Assembly (NCBI GenBank): GCA_964557575.1
Contig: CAZLBC010000064.1
Coordinates: 1-27,265 of the forward strand
DNA: 27,265 nt
Direction: 5' to 3'
DNA from: CAZLBC01 sp964557575
GTDB taxonomy: Bacteria; Planctomycetota; Phycisphaerae; SM23-33
The number at the start of each line of letters is the position of its first letter. Position 1 is the stretch's first letter. Positions 1-8,337 of this stretch are shown one piece after another. Position numbers and translations under genes: made by a program. The notes below the pieces were generated by a model. The model was not told the origin of the DNA, searched no databases, and saw only the letters and a program-made list of their open reading frames with translations.

Positions 1-101
1 TGGTCAAAAAGGCTGTAGCATGAGCAAAATCCAACCGAATTTTGCGCCAATACGTTTCCGACAAAGCCGGGTGAGGTGTACGAGATACGGAGGAAAACCC
101 C

Positions 102-1394
102 ATGAGGCAATCCCAAGCGGCTCTGCTGACTACCGCAATCTGGCTGGTTTGGCCGGCTGTGTTACACGCCGACGAGGCCGTTCCGGCAAAACCCTTTCCG
201 GCCGAGATCCCTCTGGAGAAGCCCACGGACCGGCCGCTCAGCGCGGCCATGGCCCGAATGTACGACGTGTGGAATCCGTATGAAGACCGCGACAACGAGT
301 TGTTCAGCAACTTCAAGTACTCGCGGATCGAAGGCCTTTCTCGCGAGCCAAACGTCTCGCGGCGGGACCCGAGCAAAGTGCTGAAGATCGACGGCACGTA
401 CTACGTCTGGTACACGTGCCGCCGCACGGTGGCGCCGCCTGCCGGGCCGCAAAGAGCTACCGATGAAGTACCTTCCATGGACTGGGACCTGGCCGAGATC
501 TGGTATGCCACCAGTAAGGACGGCTTCCATTGGACCGAACAGGGAGCGGCTGTCAAACGTCCGCCCAAGGGTCAGTTCGGTTGGCGTTCGAATTGCACGC
601 CCGACGTATTGATTTGGAGGGGCAAGTATTACCTTTACTACCAGGCGTATAGCAAACTCATTCGAGGCGGTGATTCCTGTCCGGTCACCGTGGCCGAGGC
701 GGATGCACCCGGCGGCCCGTGGCGCTCCCTGGGACGGCCCGTTCTGGAACCCGGCGGCGCGGAAGACTGGGATTGTGCCTGCATTCACGATCCCTTCCCG
801 TTGATCTACAAGGGCAGAATCCACCTGTACTACAAAGGGTCGCCGGGTCAAAAGCGGGGCGGCAAAAACATCATACGGATGCAAGGCCTGGCGATTTCCG
901 ACGACCCGCTCGGGCCGTTCGAGAAATCGCCGCTCAATCCGGTGATCAACTCCGGCCATGAAACGTGCATGTGGCCGTGGAAGCAAGGCGTGGCGGCGTT
1001 GGTCAGCCTCGACGGTCCGGAGAAGAACACCGTCCAATGGGCTCCCGACGGTATGAATTTCCAAATCATGGCCCTGTTGCAGGTACCGCCGATCGCGCCG
1101 GGACCCTTCATTCCCGACGCGTTTGCCGACAACGGCGACGGACGGGGTATCACCTGGGGCCTGTGCCATGTGAACCCGGACGGGGGTGGCAGCATGAACG
1201 AGTCGATCCTGGTTCGATTCGACTGCGACCTGAGCCGGGACATCGACCGGCCGCTCTTCAAGCATAACAACCTTCGCTTCGACGAACACACCTACTTCCA
1301 GCGGCGATTGGCACTCCCGGAGCACATGCGGCACCGGATTCTCGAGGAGCGAGAACGGCTCGACCCGGACACTAGCGCGGGCATCGGTGACTGA
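102..1394 (+). CDS. Secreted GH117-like glycoside hydrolase
   Basis: The 430-residue protein starts with a signal peptide (hydrophobic stretch about residues 6-21, likely cleavage after LHA at 21-23) and then resembles family GH117, five-bladed propeller enzymes that release 3,6-anhydro-galactose-type sugars from algal galactan oligosaccharides. Visible hallmarks are SRRDPSK (D89), the repeated aromatic blades YYVWYT and YYLYYQ, IHDPFPLIYKGRIHLYY (D230) and SGHETC (H286). D89 and D230 are plausible catalytic aspartates; the family uses a histidine as the acid, and H286 is a candidate, but I cannot align it here. The start is supported by GGAGGA at 89-94, seven bases ahead of the ATG. It would act in the periplasm or outside the cell. 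Its substrate may not be agar, because GH117-like proteins in the PVC group are varied. The gene stands alone, with a hairpin downstream. Confidence 0.8.
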   Translation: MRQSQAALLTTAIWLVWPAVLHADEAVPAKPFPAEIPLEKPTDRPLSAAMARMYDVWNPYEDRDNELFSNFKYSRIEGLSREPNVSRRDPSKVLKIDGTYYVWYTCRRTVAPPAGPQRATDEVPSMDWDLAEIWYATSKDGFHWTEQGAAVKRPPKGQFGWRSNCTPDVLIWRGKYYLYYQAYSKLIRGGDSCPVTVAEADAPGGPWRSLGRPVLEPGGAEDWDCACIHDPFPLIYKGRIHLYYKGSPGQKRGGKNIIRMQGLAISDDPLGPFEKSPLNPVINSGHETCMWPWKQGVAALVSLDGPEKNTVQWAPDGMNFQIMALLQVPPIAPGPFIPDAFADNGDGRGITWGLCHVNPDGGGSMNESILVRFDCDLSRDIDRPLFKHNNLRFDEHTYFQRRLALPEHMRHRILEERERLDPDTSAGIGD

Positions 1395-1426
1395 AGATAG
1401 CTGACCAGTGCCGTCGGATTGACGGC

Positions 1427-1456
1427 GCGAGCCCCCTATTCTCGCGTTTCTATTTT
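1427..1456 (+). terminator. Candidate terminator after the GH117-like gene
   Basis: GCGAG (1427-1431) pairs with CTCGC (1441-1445) across a nine-base loop and is followed by the T-rich run GTTTCTATTTT. A second hairpin just upstream, GCCGTC/GACGGC (1410-1426), may stack with it. The stems are short, so this is only a candidate for Rho-independent termination. Confidence 0.35.
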
Positions 1457-1571
1457 CCGGTACATTGCTTGATCTGGGGGAACCGGGGGGTAGAATCATA
1501 TAGGTCGCCGGTTCATGGCCAAAACGGCCACCACCCCGCGACCGGAACGTCCCATAGTCTATTTTATGTTA

Positions 1572-1617
1572 CACTTAAATCACCATGGTGACGGGAGATA
1601 GGATTGAAATTAACAGT
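1572..1617 (+). repeat. 46-bp direct repeat, copy A
   Basis: These 46 bases recur exactly at 4406-4451 in the same orientation. The unit contains the perfect 12-bp palindrome TCACCATGGTGA and ends in ATTAACAGT. It is followed by CAC (1618-1620), the first three bases of the unit itself, as though another unit once began here. It lies at the left edge of the methyltransferase remnant and supplies an in-frame ATG (1585) for that fragment. Confidence 0.9.
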
Positions 1618-1860
1618 CACGCGGTTGCCGGTTGTTTCACGTCCGCCTACGGCACCAGCCCGTTTCGCGCCGAATCTTATCTTCGCAATTCCCGATCCGG
1701 GAAAGTCCGACGATTCGCACCCCGCGAAATCGCCAGACTGATGGGGTTTCGGAGCGACTTCTGGTGGCCCGAATCGATGGATTGGCGAGCACCATACCGA
1801 TTGCTGGGCAATAGTCTATCCGTCCCGGTGGTCAAACACTTGCTCGCGACGATGATCTGA
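1585..1860 (+). pseudogene. C-terminal remnant of DNMT2-like cytosine-C5 methyltransferase
   Basis: The open frame encodes 91 residues, of which roughly the last 75 match the end of a C5-cytosine methyltransferase: CFTSAYG, then RRFAPREIARLMGF, and the closing YRLLGNSLSVPVV. The CFT..YG plus F.PREIA..MGF combination is closest to DNMT2/TRDMT1, the tRNA-C38 methyltransferase branch, although a DNA methyltransferase is possible. The SAM-binding motif I, the catalytic Pro-Cys motif IV and the ENV motif VI should lie upstream but are absent: the frame begins inside the 46-bp repeat. Real family members exceed 300 residues, so this is a 5'-truncated relic. Its preserved C-terminus implies recent decay or insertion-mediated truncation. 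It has no convincing ribosome binding site. Confidence 0.65.
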
Positions 1861-1901
1861 TCGACCCGCAGCGGCTGATTCGATCGGCCCAAGGAGCTAA
1901 C

Positions 1902-1919
1902 ATGGTGGCTTTTGGTTGA
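1902..1919 (+). other. Possible five-codon leader ORF ahead of the beta-helix gene
   Basis: A strong AAGGAG (1891-1896) stands six bases from an ATG that opens a five-codon frame (MVAFG, stop TGA at 1917-1919). The beta-helix gene begins 28 bases later at ATG 1948, in another frame and with a poor ribosome binding site of its own. This could be a coupling leader, or a former start separated from its gene by a small frameshift. Chance is also possible. Confidence 0.25.
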
Positions 1920-1947
1920 ACGATACGCCCGAACTGGCAGGCAGCTG

Positions 1948-4221
1948 ATGAACCCGAAACGACGCCGATATTGCCACGCGATGGTTGTGGCAGCTTTGCT
2001 GACCGCCGTGAACAACGTCCCGACAGTGGCCGAAGTTGTCTTCCCTCGCGACAGCGGCGTTGTGAACGTGACCGACTACGGGGCACTGCCGGACGATGGG
2101 GCCGATGACACCGCGGCGATCCAGCGGGCGTTGGACGAGCACCCGTCCGGCAACCACGTCTTCTATTTCCCCGCCGGGACCTACCTGATATCCGAGACGC
2201 TGCGGCCGGCCCGTGACGACGGCGTGACCAAACGAAACATTTTTCAGGGCCAGGACCGGCAGCGGACGATTTTGAAACTCGTCGACGACCTCGATCATCG
2301 CGACGCGGTCATCGACTACCGATCCGGTCCCGCCCAATTCTTCCGCAACGCCGTCCGCAATCTCACCATCGACATCGGTCGCGGGAACCCGAACGCGACC
2401 GGACTCAAGTTCAACGCTTCCAATCAAGGAACCGTCGCTAACGTCACGATCCGCTCTGCCGATCGGTCCGGCCGGGTCGGGTTGGATCTGCGGCACAGCG
2501 ACGAAGTCGGGCCGCTGTTGGTGAGGAACGTCGAGATCGTCGGCTTCCAGGTCGGGATTTGGTCCGCATGGCAGACCGCGAGCCAGACGTTTGAAGACAT
2601 CACTCTCCGTGAACAGACCAACAAAGGCTGGGTCAACGAAGCGTCTCAATCGGTCTTCGCCCACCGCGTCCGTTCGTTCGGCAACGTCCCCGCAATCTGG
2701 AACGCGCCCTGGAAATTGCCCGGCAGCGGCCAAGGCAAGTTTCTGCTCGTCGATGCGGTGCTCAAAGGCAGCGGCACGGCGGCGGCCGAGACGGCCGCGA
2801 TTCAAAACCAAAAGGCAACGTTTGTCCGTGACGTCCGAACGCCCGGATTCGGCCGAGCCTTGCAAAACAGCCAGATCGGGTATCGCGGCAACGGGTCGCT
2901 CGACGGCCAGTCGGTCGAAGAGTATTGGGCGAACGGTTCCGCGAATAGCCGCAGAGGCGGGCCGGCCGAGCTATTCCCCTCGCCGGACCAATCGCTGCGA
3001 TTGCCTGTCCGCAACGCGCCGGAGGCAGCGACAGTAGATAATTTTTCCCGATGGGATGGCCCGCACCGCCACGGCGGCAAGGCCGACGATGGCCAGGACG
3101 ACACCGAGGCGATCCAAGCAGCACTCGATTCCGGCGCGACCACCATTCATCTACCGCGGGGCACCTGGCGCGTCGACGGGACAATCACGCTCGACGGCGA
3201 CGTCCACCGGTTGCTCGGCACCGAAGCCCACCTGGGTGGACGCGGCACCGTTCGCATCGTGGGCGACGGACCCGAGCCAGTCACCATCGAACGTCTCCAG
3301 GGAGGCGGAATCACCTACGAGCACGACGGTCACCGCACCGCCGTGTTTCGCCACCTGCTCGGATGGACCTATCGCGCCGCGCGTCCGGGCGTTGGCGACG
3401 TGTTTGTCGAAGACGTGGTCGGCGCGCCCGTCGTGTTCAAAGAACAGAACGTTTGGGCGCGCCAGCTGGATATCGAAGGAGACATCGAAGACCGGCCAGA
3501 GGTTAAAGCGAAACTCGTCAACGACGGCGGTGACGTCTGGATTCTTGGTTTCAAGACCGAGGACGACGGGACGCACATCGTGACCCGCAACGGTGGCCGA
3601 ACCGAGTTGCTCGGGGCACTTCACGTCGGAGCCGCCACGCGTGGGCCGCGGTATGTCACTGAGAATGCGAGTTTTTCCGCCGCGCTGGTCAACGGCGGAA
3701 CCGATCGCGTTCGGGAAACCCGCGGAGTCGAAACGCGTAATGGCCACATCGGTCACGCTGACCTCTACACCGCGTTCGACTCGCTCGGCGACAACATCGT
3801 ATACCTGGACAATACGGACGAAGATCGCGTCCGCGTGGTCGGACAATGGGAGCCGGTTGCATCGCCGCCTGGAGGATTCGTCGGGCACGACTTGCTCCTC
3901 GCTCGACCCGACTCCGGCGGCCACGTCGGGTTCACGCCCGAGATCCCACAAGCCGGTCGCTACGCCGTCGATCTGCGTTGGATCAACCAGATCAGCAGCC
4001 CGATCCAATACGGCGAGCAAGTTCCGATCGAGGTGATTCACGCCAGCGGCCACCAGACGCTCGTGATAAACCAACGTCGCGGCGGTGGGAAATGGAACCA
4101 GATCGGAACGTTCCACTTTGCGCCGGCCGACAATGCGGAAATCATCGTGAAGACCGAGTCGGCGGGAGGCCACGTCCAAGCCGACGCGATTCGACTTCGC
4201 CGGCTGTCGCAAATCGAGTAG
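1948..4221 (+). CDS. Secreted tandem beta-helix polysaccharide lyase/hydrolase with golvesin-type C-terminus
   Basis: From ATG 1948 the protein has 757 residues. KRRR followed by a hydrophobic segment ending near TVA (residues 26-28) forms a signal peptide. Two pectate-lyase-superfamily (GH28/GH55-like) beta-helix modules are visible. The first begins near residue 38 (NVTDYGALPDDGADDTAAIQ, then FPAGTYLI), the second near residue 364 (DDGQDDTEAIQAAL, then LPRGTWRVDG). The duplicated D-D-T-x-A-I-Q entry motif makes the two-module reading firm. The last 110 or so residues (GRYAVDLRW, then NQRRGGGKWNQIGTF and VQADAIRLRR) match the golvesin/Xly carbohydrate-binding-like domain. Substrate and catalytic residues cannot be assigned. 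With the GH117-like gene upstream it suggests an extracellular polysaccharide-degrading set. An earlier TTG at 1912 extends the frame by 12 codons but would bury the signal peptide. Confidence 0.8.
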   Translation: MNPKRRRYCHAMVVAALLTAVNNVPTVAEVVFPRDSGVVNVTDYGALPDDGADDTAAIQRALDEHPSGNHVFYFPAGTYLISETLRPARDDGVTKRNIFQGQDRQRTILKLVDDLDHRDAVIDYRSGPAQFFRNAVRNLTIDIGRGNPNATGLKFNASNQGTVANVTIRSADRSGRVGLDLRHSDEVGPLLVRNVEIVGFQVGIWSAWQTASQTFEDITLREQTNKGWVNEASQSVFAHRVRSFGNVPAIWNAPWKLPGSGQGKFLLVDAVLKGSGTAAAETAAIQNQKATFVRDVRTPGFGRALQNSQIGYRGNGSLDGQSVEEYWANGSANSRRGGPAELFPSPDQSLRLPVRNAPEAATVDNFSRWDGPHRHGGKADDGQDDTEAIQAALDSGATTIHLPRGTWRVDGTITLDGDVHRLLGTEAHLGGRGTVRIVGDGPEPVTIERLQGGGITYEHDGHRTAVFRHLLGWTYRAARPGVGDVFVEDVVGAPVVFKEQNVWARQLDIEGDIEDRPEVKAKLVNDGGDVWILGFKTEDDGTHIVTRNGGRTELLGALHVGAATRGPRYVTENASFSAALVNGGTDRVRETRGVETRNGHIGHADLYTAFDSLGDNIVYLDNTDEDRVRVVGQWEPVASPPGGFVGHDLLLARPDSGGHVGFTPEIPQAGRYAVDLRWINQISSPIQYGEQVPIEVIHASGHQTLVINQRRGGGKWNQIGTFHFAPADNAEIIVKTESAGGHVQADAIRLRRLSQIE

Positions 4222-4405
4222 GCAATAAAGCCGCAAGTCGAACTGATCGGTGATTTACAAAAGCTGAACCGCTGGCCACGAGAAGCCCGTGGCTAGGCTT
4301 CGGGTACCGGCCTGCCATGGAAGCCGTTTGGCGAGAGGGGCGAAGGTTCCGCCGGATTAGTGGCGCCGGTTCTTTAGCGGCGCGGACTCTGAAATTCTTA
4401 ACAGT

Positions 4406-4451
4406 CACTTAAATCACCATGGTGACGGGAGATAGGATTGAAATTAACAGT
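4406..4451 (+). repeat. 46-bp direct repeat, copy B
   Basis: This is an exact copy of 1572-1617. It is preceded by TTAACAGT (4398-4405), which equals the end of the unit, with the imperfect unit tail TGAAATTC just before it. A partial unit therefore abuts a full one head to tail. The right edge touches the stop codon of the transposase remnant (4451-4453). Confidence 0.9.
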
Positions 4452-5163
4452 TATTGTTTACGCCCTTTGTACCCGCTCGATGCTTTCCTCGGACGGCCGC
4501 GAGGGCGAATAGTCAGATCAAGTTTCACTTTTCGACTCAGCGCCTTGATCCAACTCGCGGTACCGTACGGCAAACCCGTCTCAATGCTGCGACGAATTTC
4601 CTGTAACTCTTTTTTAGAGGGTCGTTGGTGTACGTATTTATGCCATTTTTTTCGACGAGTATCCGCATCCTTCGCCATCTGTTCATACGGCAACACCGGA
4701 TCCAGTAAATCCATGGGTGATCCCAGGCCGTGATCTGCAAAACTGCTCCATTCATAATCGCCGGCATGTTCAACGATCCCGGCACTCACGGGATTTGCTT
4801 CAATATATCTCAACACGGTGAGCAGGTGATCGTCATTCTGTATCACGGGGCTCTTGAAGCGTCCCTGCCAGACGTGGCCACCCGAATTGTGATGGCGGTG
4901 GTAACGATGCGTGTGAGAAACCAGCAGGCTCTGCATAAGACGGCTGATCGTCGCTTCCAGCGGCTTGATCAGAAGATGAAAATGTGATTCGACATCAGGC
5001 AGTAACCGTATAACTCAAATGTTCGACGCGTCTTGAGATCCCGCATGGACCGCAAAAATGCCGCAAAGTCCTCATTTGAGTGAAAGACACCCTGGGAATT
5101 GTTCCCGCGGTTTATCACATGATAGATCAACCCTTTTTCAATCGGTCGTAACGGTCGCGGCAT
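4451..5163 (-). pseudogene. REP-associated Y1 (HUH) transposase, frameshifted
   Basis: Two adjoining minus-strand frames make one REP-associated tyrosine transposase (Y1_Tnp, IS200-like fold) of about 237 residues. The first, starting at 5163 (MPRPLRPIEKGLIYHVINRG), reads to CLMSNH and then hits a stop at 4969. The second carries SRLMQSLLVSHTHRYHRHHN, the tyrosine region, and VWQGRFKSPVIQ, YIEANPVSAG and YEWSSF. Compared with the usual SNHFHLLI, there are two extra bases (AT on the coding strand, 4982-4983) inside the HUH metal motif. Deleting them restores NHFHLLIKPLEATISRLM. Such enzymes mobilise REP hairpins, and a REP-like sequence lies just upstream at 5229-5253. The break makes this copy inactive unless the base call is wrong. 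Confidence 0.85.
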
Positions 5164-5228
5164 CTCGGGAAATTACCATAAACAGATATCCCCGCCAAGA
5201 AAATAGTGCTGATCTTGCTGTTTTACGC

Positions 5229-5253
5229 AAGAAAGCAGTTCTGACCCCTTTTT
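5229..5253 (-). repeat. REP-like element between transposase remnant and pepF
   Basis: The core CTGACCCCTTTTT (5241-5253) recurs at 22825-22837 and 22896-22908, and inverted, with four A's, within 20359-20430. Just left of it CTTGC...GCAAG (5214-5231) can fold as a small hairpin. Position directly upstream of a REP-associated transposase fits the family's usual target site. Confidence 0.65.
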
Positions 5254-5274
5254 CTGATTCCCCGCATATGGTAC

Positions 5275-7107
5275 ATGAACATCATGACCGAGAAACAGAA
5301 GACCCGCGCCGAGATTCCCGCCGAACACACCTGGGACCTGAGTCCCCTCTTCGAGAATGACGAGGCCTGGGAGAGGGCCTTCGCCCGGGTCGACGCCGTC
5401 GACGAACCGCTCGAGCCGCTGCGCGGCAAACTCGCCGCGTCGGCGGACAACCTCGCCGCGGCCCTGCGGATCGAAGATGACGTGGCGCGCGAGATCGAGC
5501 GGCTCTACGCGTACGTCCACCTCCGGGCCGACGAGGATACCGCGAACGCGACCTGCGCCGCCATGAAATCCCGGACCATGAGCAAAATCGCGGATCTCTC
5601 GGCGCGGCTCTCCTGGATTCGACCCGAGATTCTGGCCATACCCGACGAGCGGCTCGACGAACTCACCGCCGATTCCGCGATGGCCCCCTACGGCCGGGAG
5701 ATGGAACTGATCCGCCGCGACAAGCCCCATACCCTCTCGGAAAAGGAGGAGCGCCTCCTCTCCCTCGCCGCCGAGCCGCTCGGGACGGCCGCGCAGGCCT
5801 TCTCCATGCTCAGCAACGCCGACCTGACCTTCCCGGCCGTGAAAAACGAGAAGGGCGCGGCGGTCGAGCTGACCCACGGCAACTTCATCACCTTCCAGGA
5901 ATCCCGGGACCGGGCCGTCCGCGCCGCCGCGTTCGGCGCGATGTACGACACCTACGAGACGGTGAAAAACACCCTGGCGGCGACGCTGGACGGCGACACG
6001 CGAAAGCGGATATTCAATGCCCGGGTCCGCAATTTCGAATCGGCCATGGCCGCCTCCCTGCACGACGATAACGTCGAGCCCGCGGTCTACGACGGCCTGA
6101 TCGCCGCCGTCCGGGGGGGCTTCCCGGCCTTCAACCGGTACATCGACCTGCGGCGGCGGCAGCTCGGCATCGAGAAGCTGGATATCTACGACCTCTACGT
6201 GCCGATCGTCCCCGATTTCGACATGACGGTCCCCTGGGAGCAGGCGCAGGAATGGGTCAGGCAGGCGGTCGAGCCGCTGGGCGAGGAATATTGCCGGGTG
6301 GTCGACCGCGCCTTTTCGGAGCGGTGGATCGACGTCTACGAGAACCGGGGCAAGCGGTCGGGGGCCTATTCATCCGGTTGCTACGACAGTCCGCCCTACA
6401 TGCTCATGAACTACCAGCCCACACTGAGTTCCGCCTTCACGCTGGCCCATGAACTCGGGCACTCCCTGCACTCCTGGTTTTCCAACAGCACCCGGTCCCA
6501 TCTCTACGCGGAGTACCGGATACTCGTGGCCGAGGTCGCGTCGACCGTCAACGAGGGACTGCTTTTGGATTACCTGCTCCAGACCGCCGACGATCCCCGG
6601 CTCAGGGCCTACCTGTTGCACCACGTGTGCAACGGCTTCAGAGGGACCGTCTTCCGCCAGACCATGTTCGCGGAGTTCGAGAAGGAGATCCACCGCATCG
6701 TGGAGGACGGCGGCGCCCTGACCGCCGACGTCCTGTCGGAGCACTACCGCCGGCTCGTCGACGAATACCACGGGCCGGGCGTCGCGGCCGACGAACGGAT
6801 CGGGCGGGAGTGGGCGCGGATCCCCCACTTCTACTACAATTTCTACGTCTACAAGTACGCCACCGGTTACGCGGCGGCGCAGGCATTCTGCGCGCGGATC
6901 CTGTCCGGAGATTCGGCAGCAGTTGACCGGTACCGCGGTTTCCTGAAGGCCGGGTGCGGCAAAGATCCCCTGGATATCCTGGCCGATGCGGGCGTCGACC
7001 TGCGGGACCCGGCGGTCGTCGCCGGCGCGCTCGACACCTTCGGCAAGCGGACGGATGAACTGGCCGCGTCGCTGGAAATGATCGACAGCAACGACAGCGG
7101 GGAATAA
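5275..7107 (+). CDS. pepF: Oligoendopeptidase F (M3B metallopeptidase)
   Basis: The 610-residue product matches the oligoendopeptidase F family in length and sequence. These are cytoplasmic zinc peptidases that cut short peptides. The zinc site is HELGH at residues 392-396 (counting from ATG 5275), with the third ligand E420 in VAEVASTVNE, 24 residues after the second histidine as in family M3. The N-terminal EIPAEHTWDLSPLF and the C-terminal FYVYKYATGYAAA are also typical. ATG 5284 (MTEKQKTRAEIP) may be the real start, because it matches the family better. Neither start has a visible Shine-Dalgarno sequence, and REP-like DNA lies about 20 bases upstream, so the native leader may have been altered. 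The gene looks monocistronic. Confidence 0.95.
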   Translation: MNIMTEKQKTRAEIPAEHTWDLSPLFENDEAWERAFARVDAVDEPLEPLRGKLAASADNLAAALRIEDDVAREIERLYAYVHLRADEDTANATCAAMKSRTMSKIADLSARLSWIRPEILAIPDERLDELTADSAMAPYGREMELIRRDKPHTLSEKEERLLSLAAEPLGTAAQAFSMLSNADLTFPAVKNEKGAAVELTHGNFITFQESRDRAVRAAAFGAMYDTYETVKNTLAATLDGDTRKRIFNARVRNFESAMAASLHDDNVEPAVYDGLIAAVRGGFPAFNRYIDLRRRQLGIEKLDIYDLYVPIVPDFDMTVPWEQAQEWVRQAVEPLGEEYCRVVDRAFSERWIDVYENRGKRSGAYSSGCYDSPPYMLMNYQPTLSSAFTLAHELGHSLHSWFSNSTRSHLYAEYRILVAEVASTVNEGLLLDYLLQTADDPRLRAYLLHHVCNGFRGTVFRQTMFAEFEKEIHRIVEDGGALTADVLSEHYRRLVDEYHGPGVAADERIGREWARIPHFYYNFYVYKYATGYAAAQAFCARILSGDSAAVDRYRGFLKAGCGKDPLDILADAGVDLRDPAVVAGALDTFGKRTDELAASLEMIDSNDSGE

Positions 7108-7182
7108 CGCCCGGCAAACACGCAACCGTGCCCGAAATTACCGGTCCGGGCGTATAGAATAGAGGGACGGGAGGAGATTGAC

Positions 7183-8229
7183 ATGAACAGAACAATAGCC
7201 CTTATCGCCGTCGCGGCCGTCCTCCCGGCGTGCTCCGCGTCCCGGCACGCCGGGAACGGCGGGACGGCCGGAAATGACGAAGACGCGGAAAAGACAGGCG
7301 GGACCGAAAAGATGACGAAGATAAACAAGACCGACGCCGAGTGGCAAAAGCAACTCAACGACATGCAGTTCAACGTCACCCGCCAGTGCGGCACGGAGCC
7401 GGCCTTCAGCGGCACGTACTGGGACCACCACGCGGAGGGAACGTACACCTGCGTCTGCTGCGGCCTGGAACTCTTCACGTCCGACGCCAAGTTCGACTCG
7501 GGTTCCGGGTGGCCGAGCTACTTCCAGCCCTGCAATGAAAAACACGTGACGTTCCGCGTCGACAAGGGCCACGGCATGGTCCGCAAGGAAGTACGCTGCG
7601 CGCGATGCGACGCCCACCTCGGGCACGTCTTCGAGGACGGTCCGAAGCCCACGGGGCTCCGCTACTGCATCAACTCCGCGGCCCTCGACTTCGTGCCCGC
7701 CGGGGCCGAATCCAAGACGGCGAAGGCCACCTTCGGCGCCGGCTGTTTCTGGTGCACGGAGGCCGTCTTCGAGGGCATCGCGGGCGTCAAAAAGGTCACC
7801 TCCGGCTACATGGGGGGGAAGACCCCCGACCCGACCTACCGGCAGGTCTGCACCGGCCGAACCGGCCACGCGGAGGTCGCACAGATCGCGTACGATCCCG
7901 CGGTCGTGTCCTACGAAACACTCCTGGGCCTGTTCTGGAAAATGCACGATCCGACATCCCGCAACCGCCAGGGCGCCGACACGGGGACCCAGTACCGCTC
8001 CGCGATCTTCTACCACGACGAGGAGCAGAAAAAGATCGCGGTCGCGGCGAAAAAGGAACTCGACGCGTCCGGAAAGCTCAAACGCCCGGTCGTCACGGAG
8101 ATCGTGCCGGCGAAGACGTTTTACCCCGCCGAGGATTACCACCAGGACTACTTCAAGAACAATCGCACGGCCCCCTACTGCCGGACGGTCATCGAACCCA
8201 AGCTCGAGAAACTGAACAGCGAGAAATAA
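7183..8229 (+). CDS. msrBA: Exported MsrB-MsrA fusion, likely lipoprotein
   Basis: The protein (348 residues) repairs methionine sulfoxide in both stereo-configurations. Residues about 45-173 are MsrB (R-sulfoxide): zinc cysteines C90/C93 and C139/C142, catalytic C162 in RYCINS. Residues about 180-340 are MsrA (S-sulfoxide): catalytic C188 in GAGCFWC, with YHQDYF and a late PYC cysteine that may resolve the disulfide. The N-terminus MNRTIALIAVAAVLPAC has a lipobox-like end (C17), followed by a low-complexity Gly/Glu/Lys linker, so the enzyme is probably anchored to a membrane facing the periplasm. GGAGGAG at 7170-7176 fixes the start. TATAGAAT at 7153-7160 is a possible -10 element. MsrB-first fusions occur in several phyla; lipid anchoring is less usual. 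Confidence 0.93.
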   Translation: MNRTIALIAVAAVLPACSASRHAGNGGTAGNDEDAEKTGGTEKMTKINKTDAEWQKQLNDMQFNVTRQCGTEPAFSGTYWDHHAEGTYTCVCCGLELFTSDAKFDSGSGWPSYFQPCNEKHVTFRVDKGHGMVRKEVRCARCDAHLGHVFEDGPKPTGLRYCINSAALDFVPAGAESKTAKATFGAGCFWCTEAVFEGIAGVKKVTSGYMGGKTPDPTYRQVCTGRTGHAEVAQIAYDPAVVSYETLLGLFWKMHDPTSRNRQGADTGTQYRSAIFYHDEEQKKIAVAAKKELDASGKLKRPVVTEIVPAKTFYPAEDYHQDYFKNNRTAPYCRTVIEPKLEKLNSEK

Positions 8230-8337
8230 GAAGCGGCCCGGCTGTGCGAATCGCTTTCATTCCGGGGAAACAGTGCTTACAATGTTCTCATGGTGAACCG
8301 CAGCAGTTCTACACACTCTTTTTTCAGAAGCATTCGC

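Noticed and set aside
162..1499. 445-codon minus-strand ORF over the GH117-like gene
   Set aside because: It is a GC-driven shadow: the protein has no family motifs and the opposite strand encodes a clear enzyme with a ribosome binding site.
1572..1617. Possible CRISPR repeat (contains GGATTGAAAT, like many repeat 3' ends)
   Set aside because: Only two full copies exist, 2.8 kb apart with genes between them; there are no regular spacers and no cas genes.
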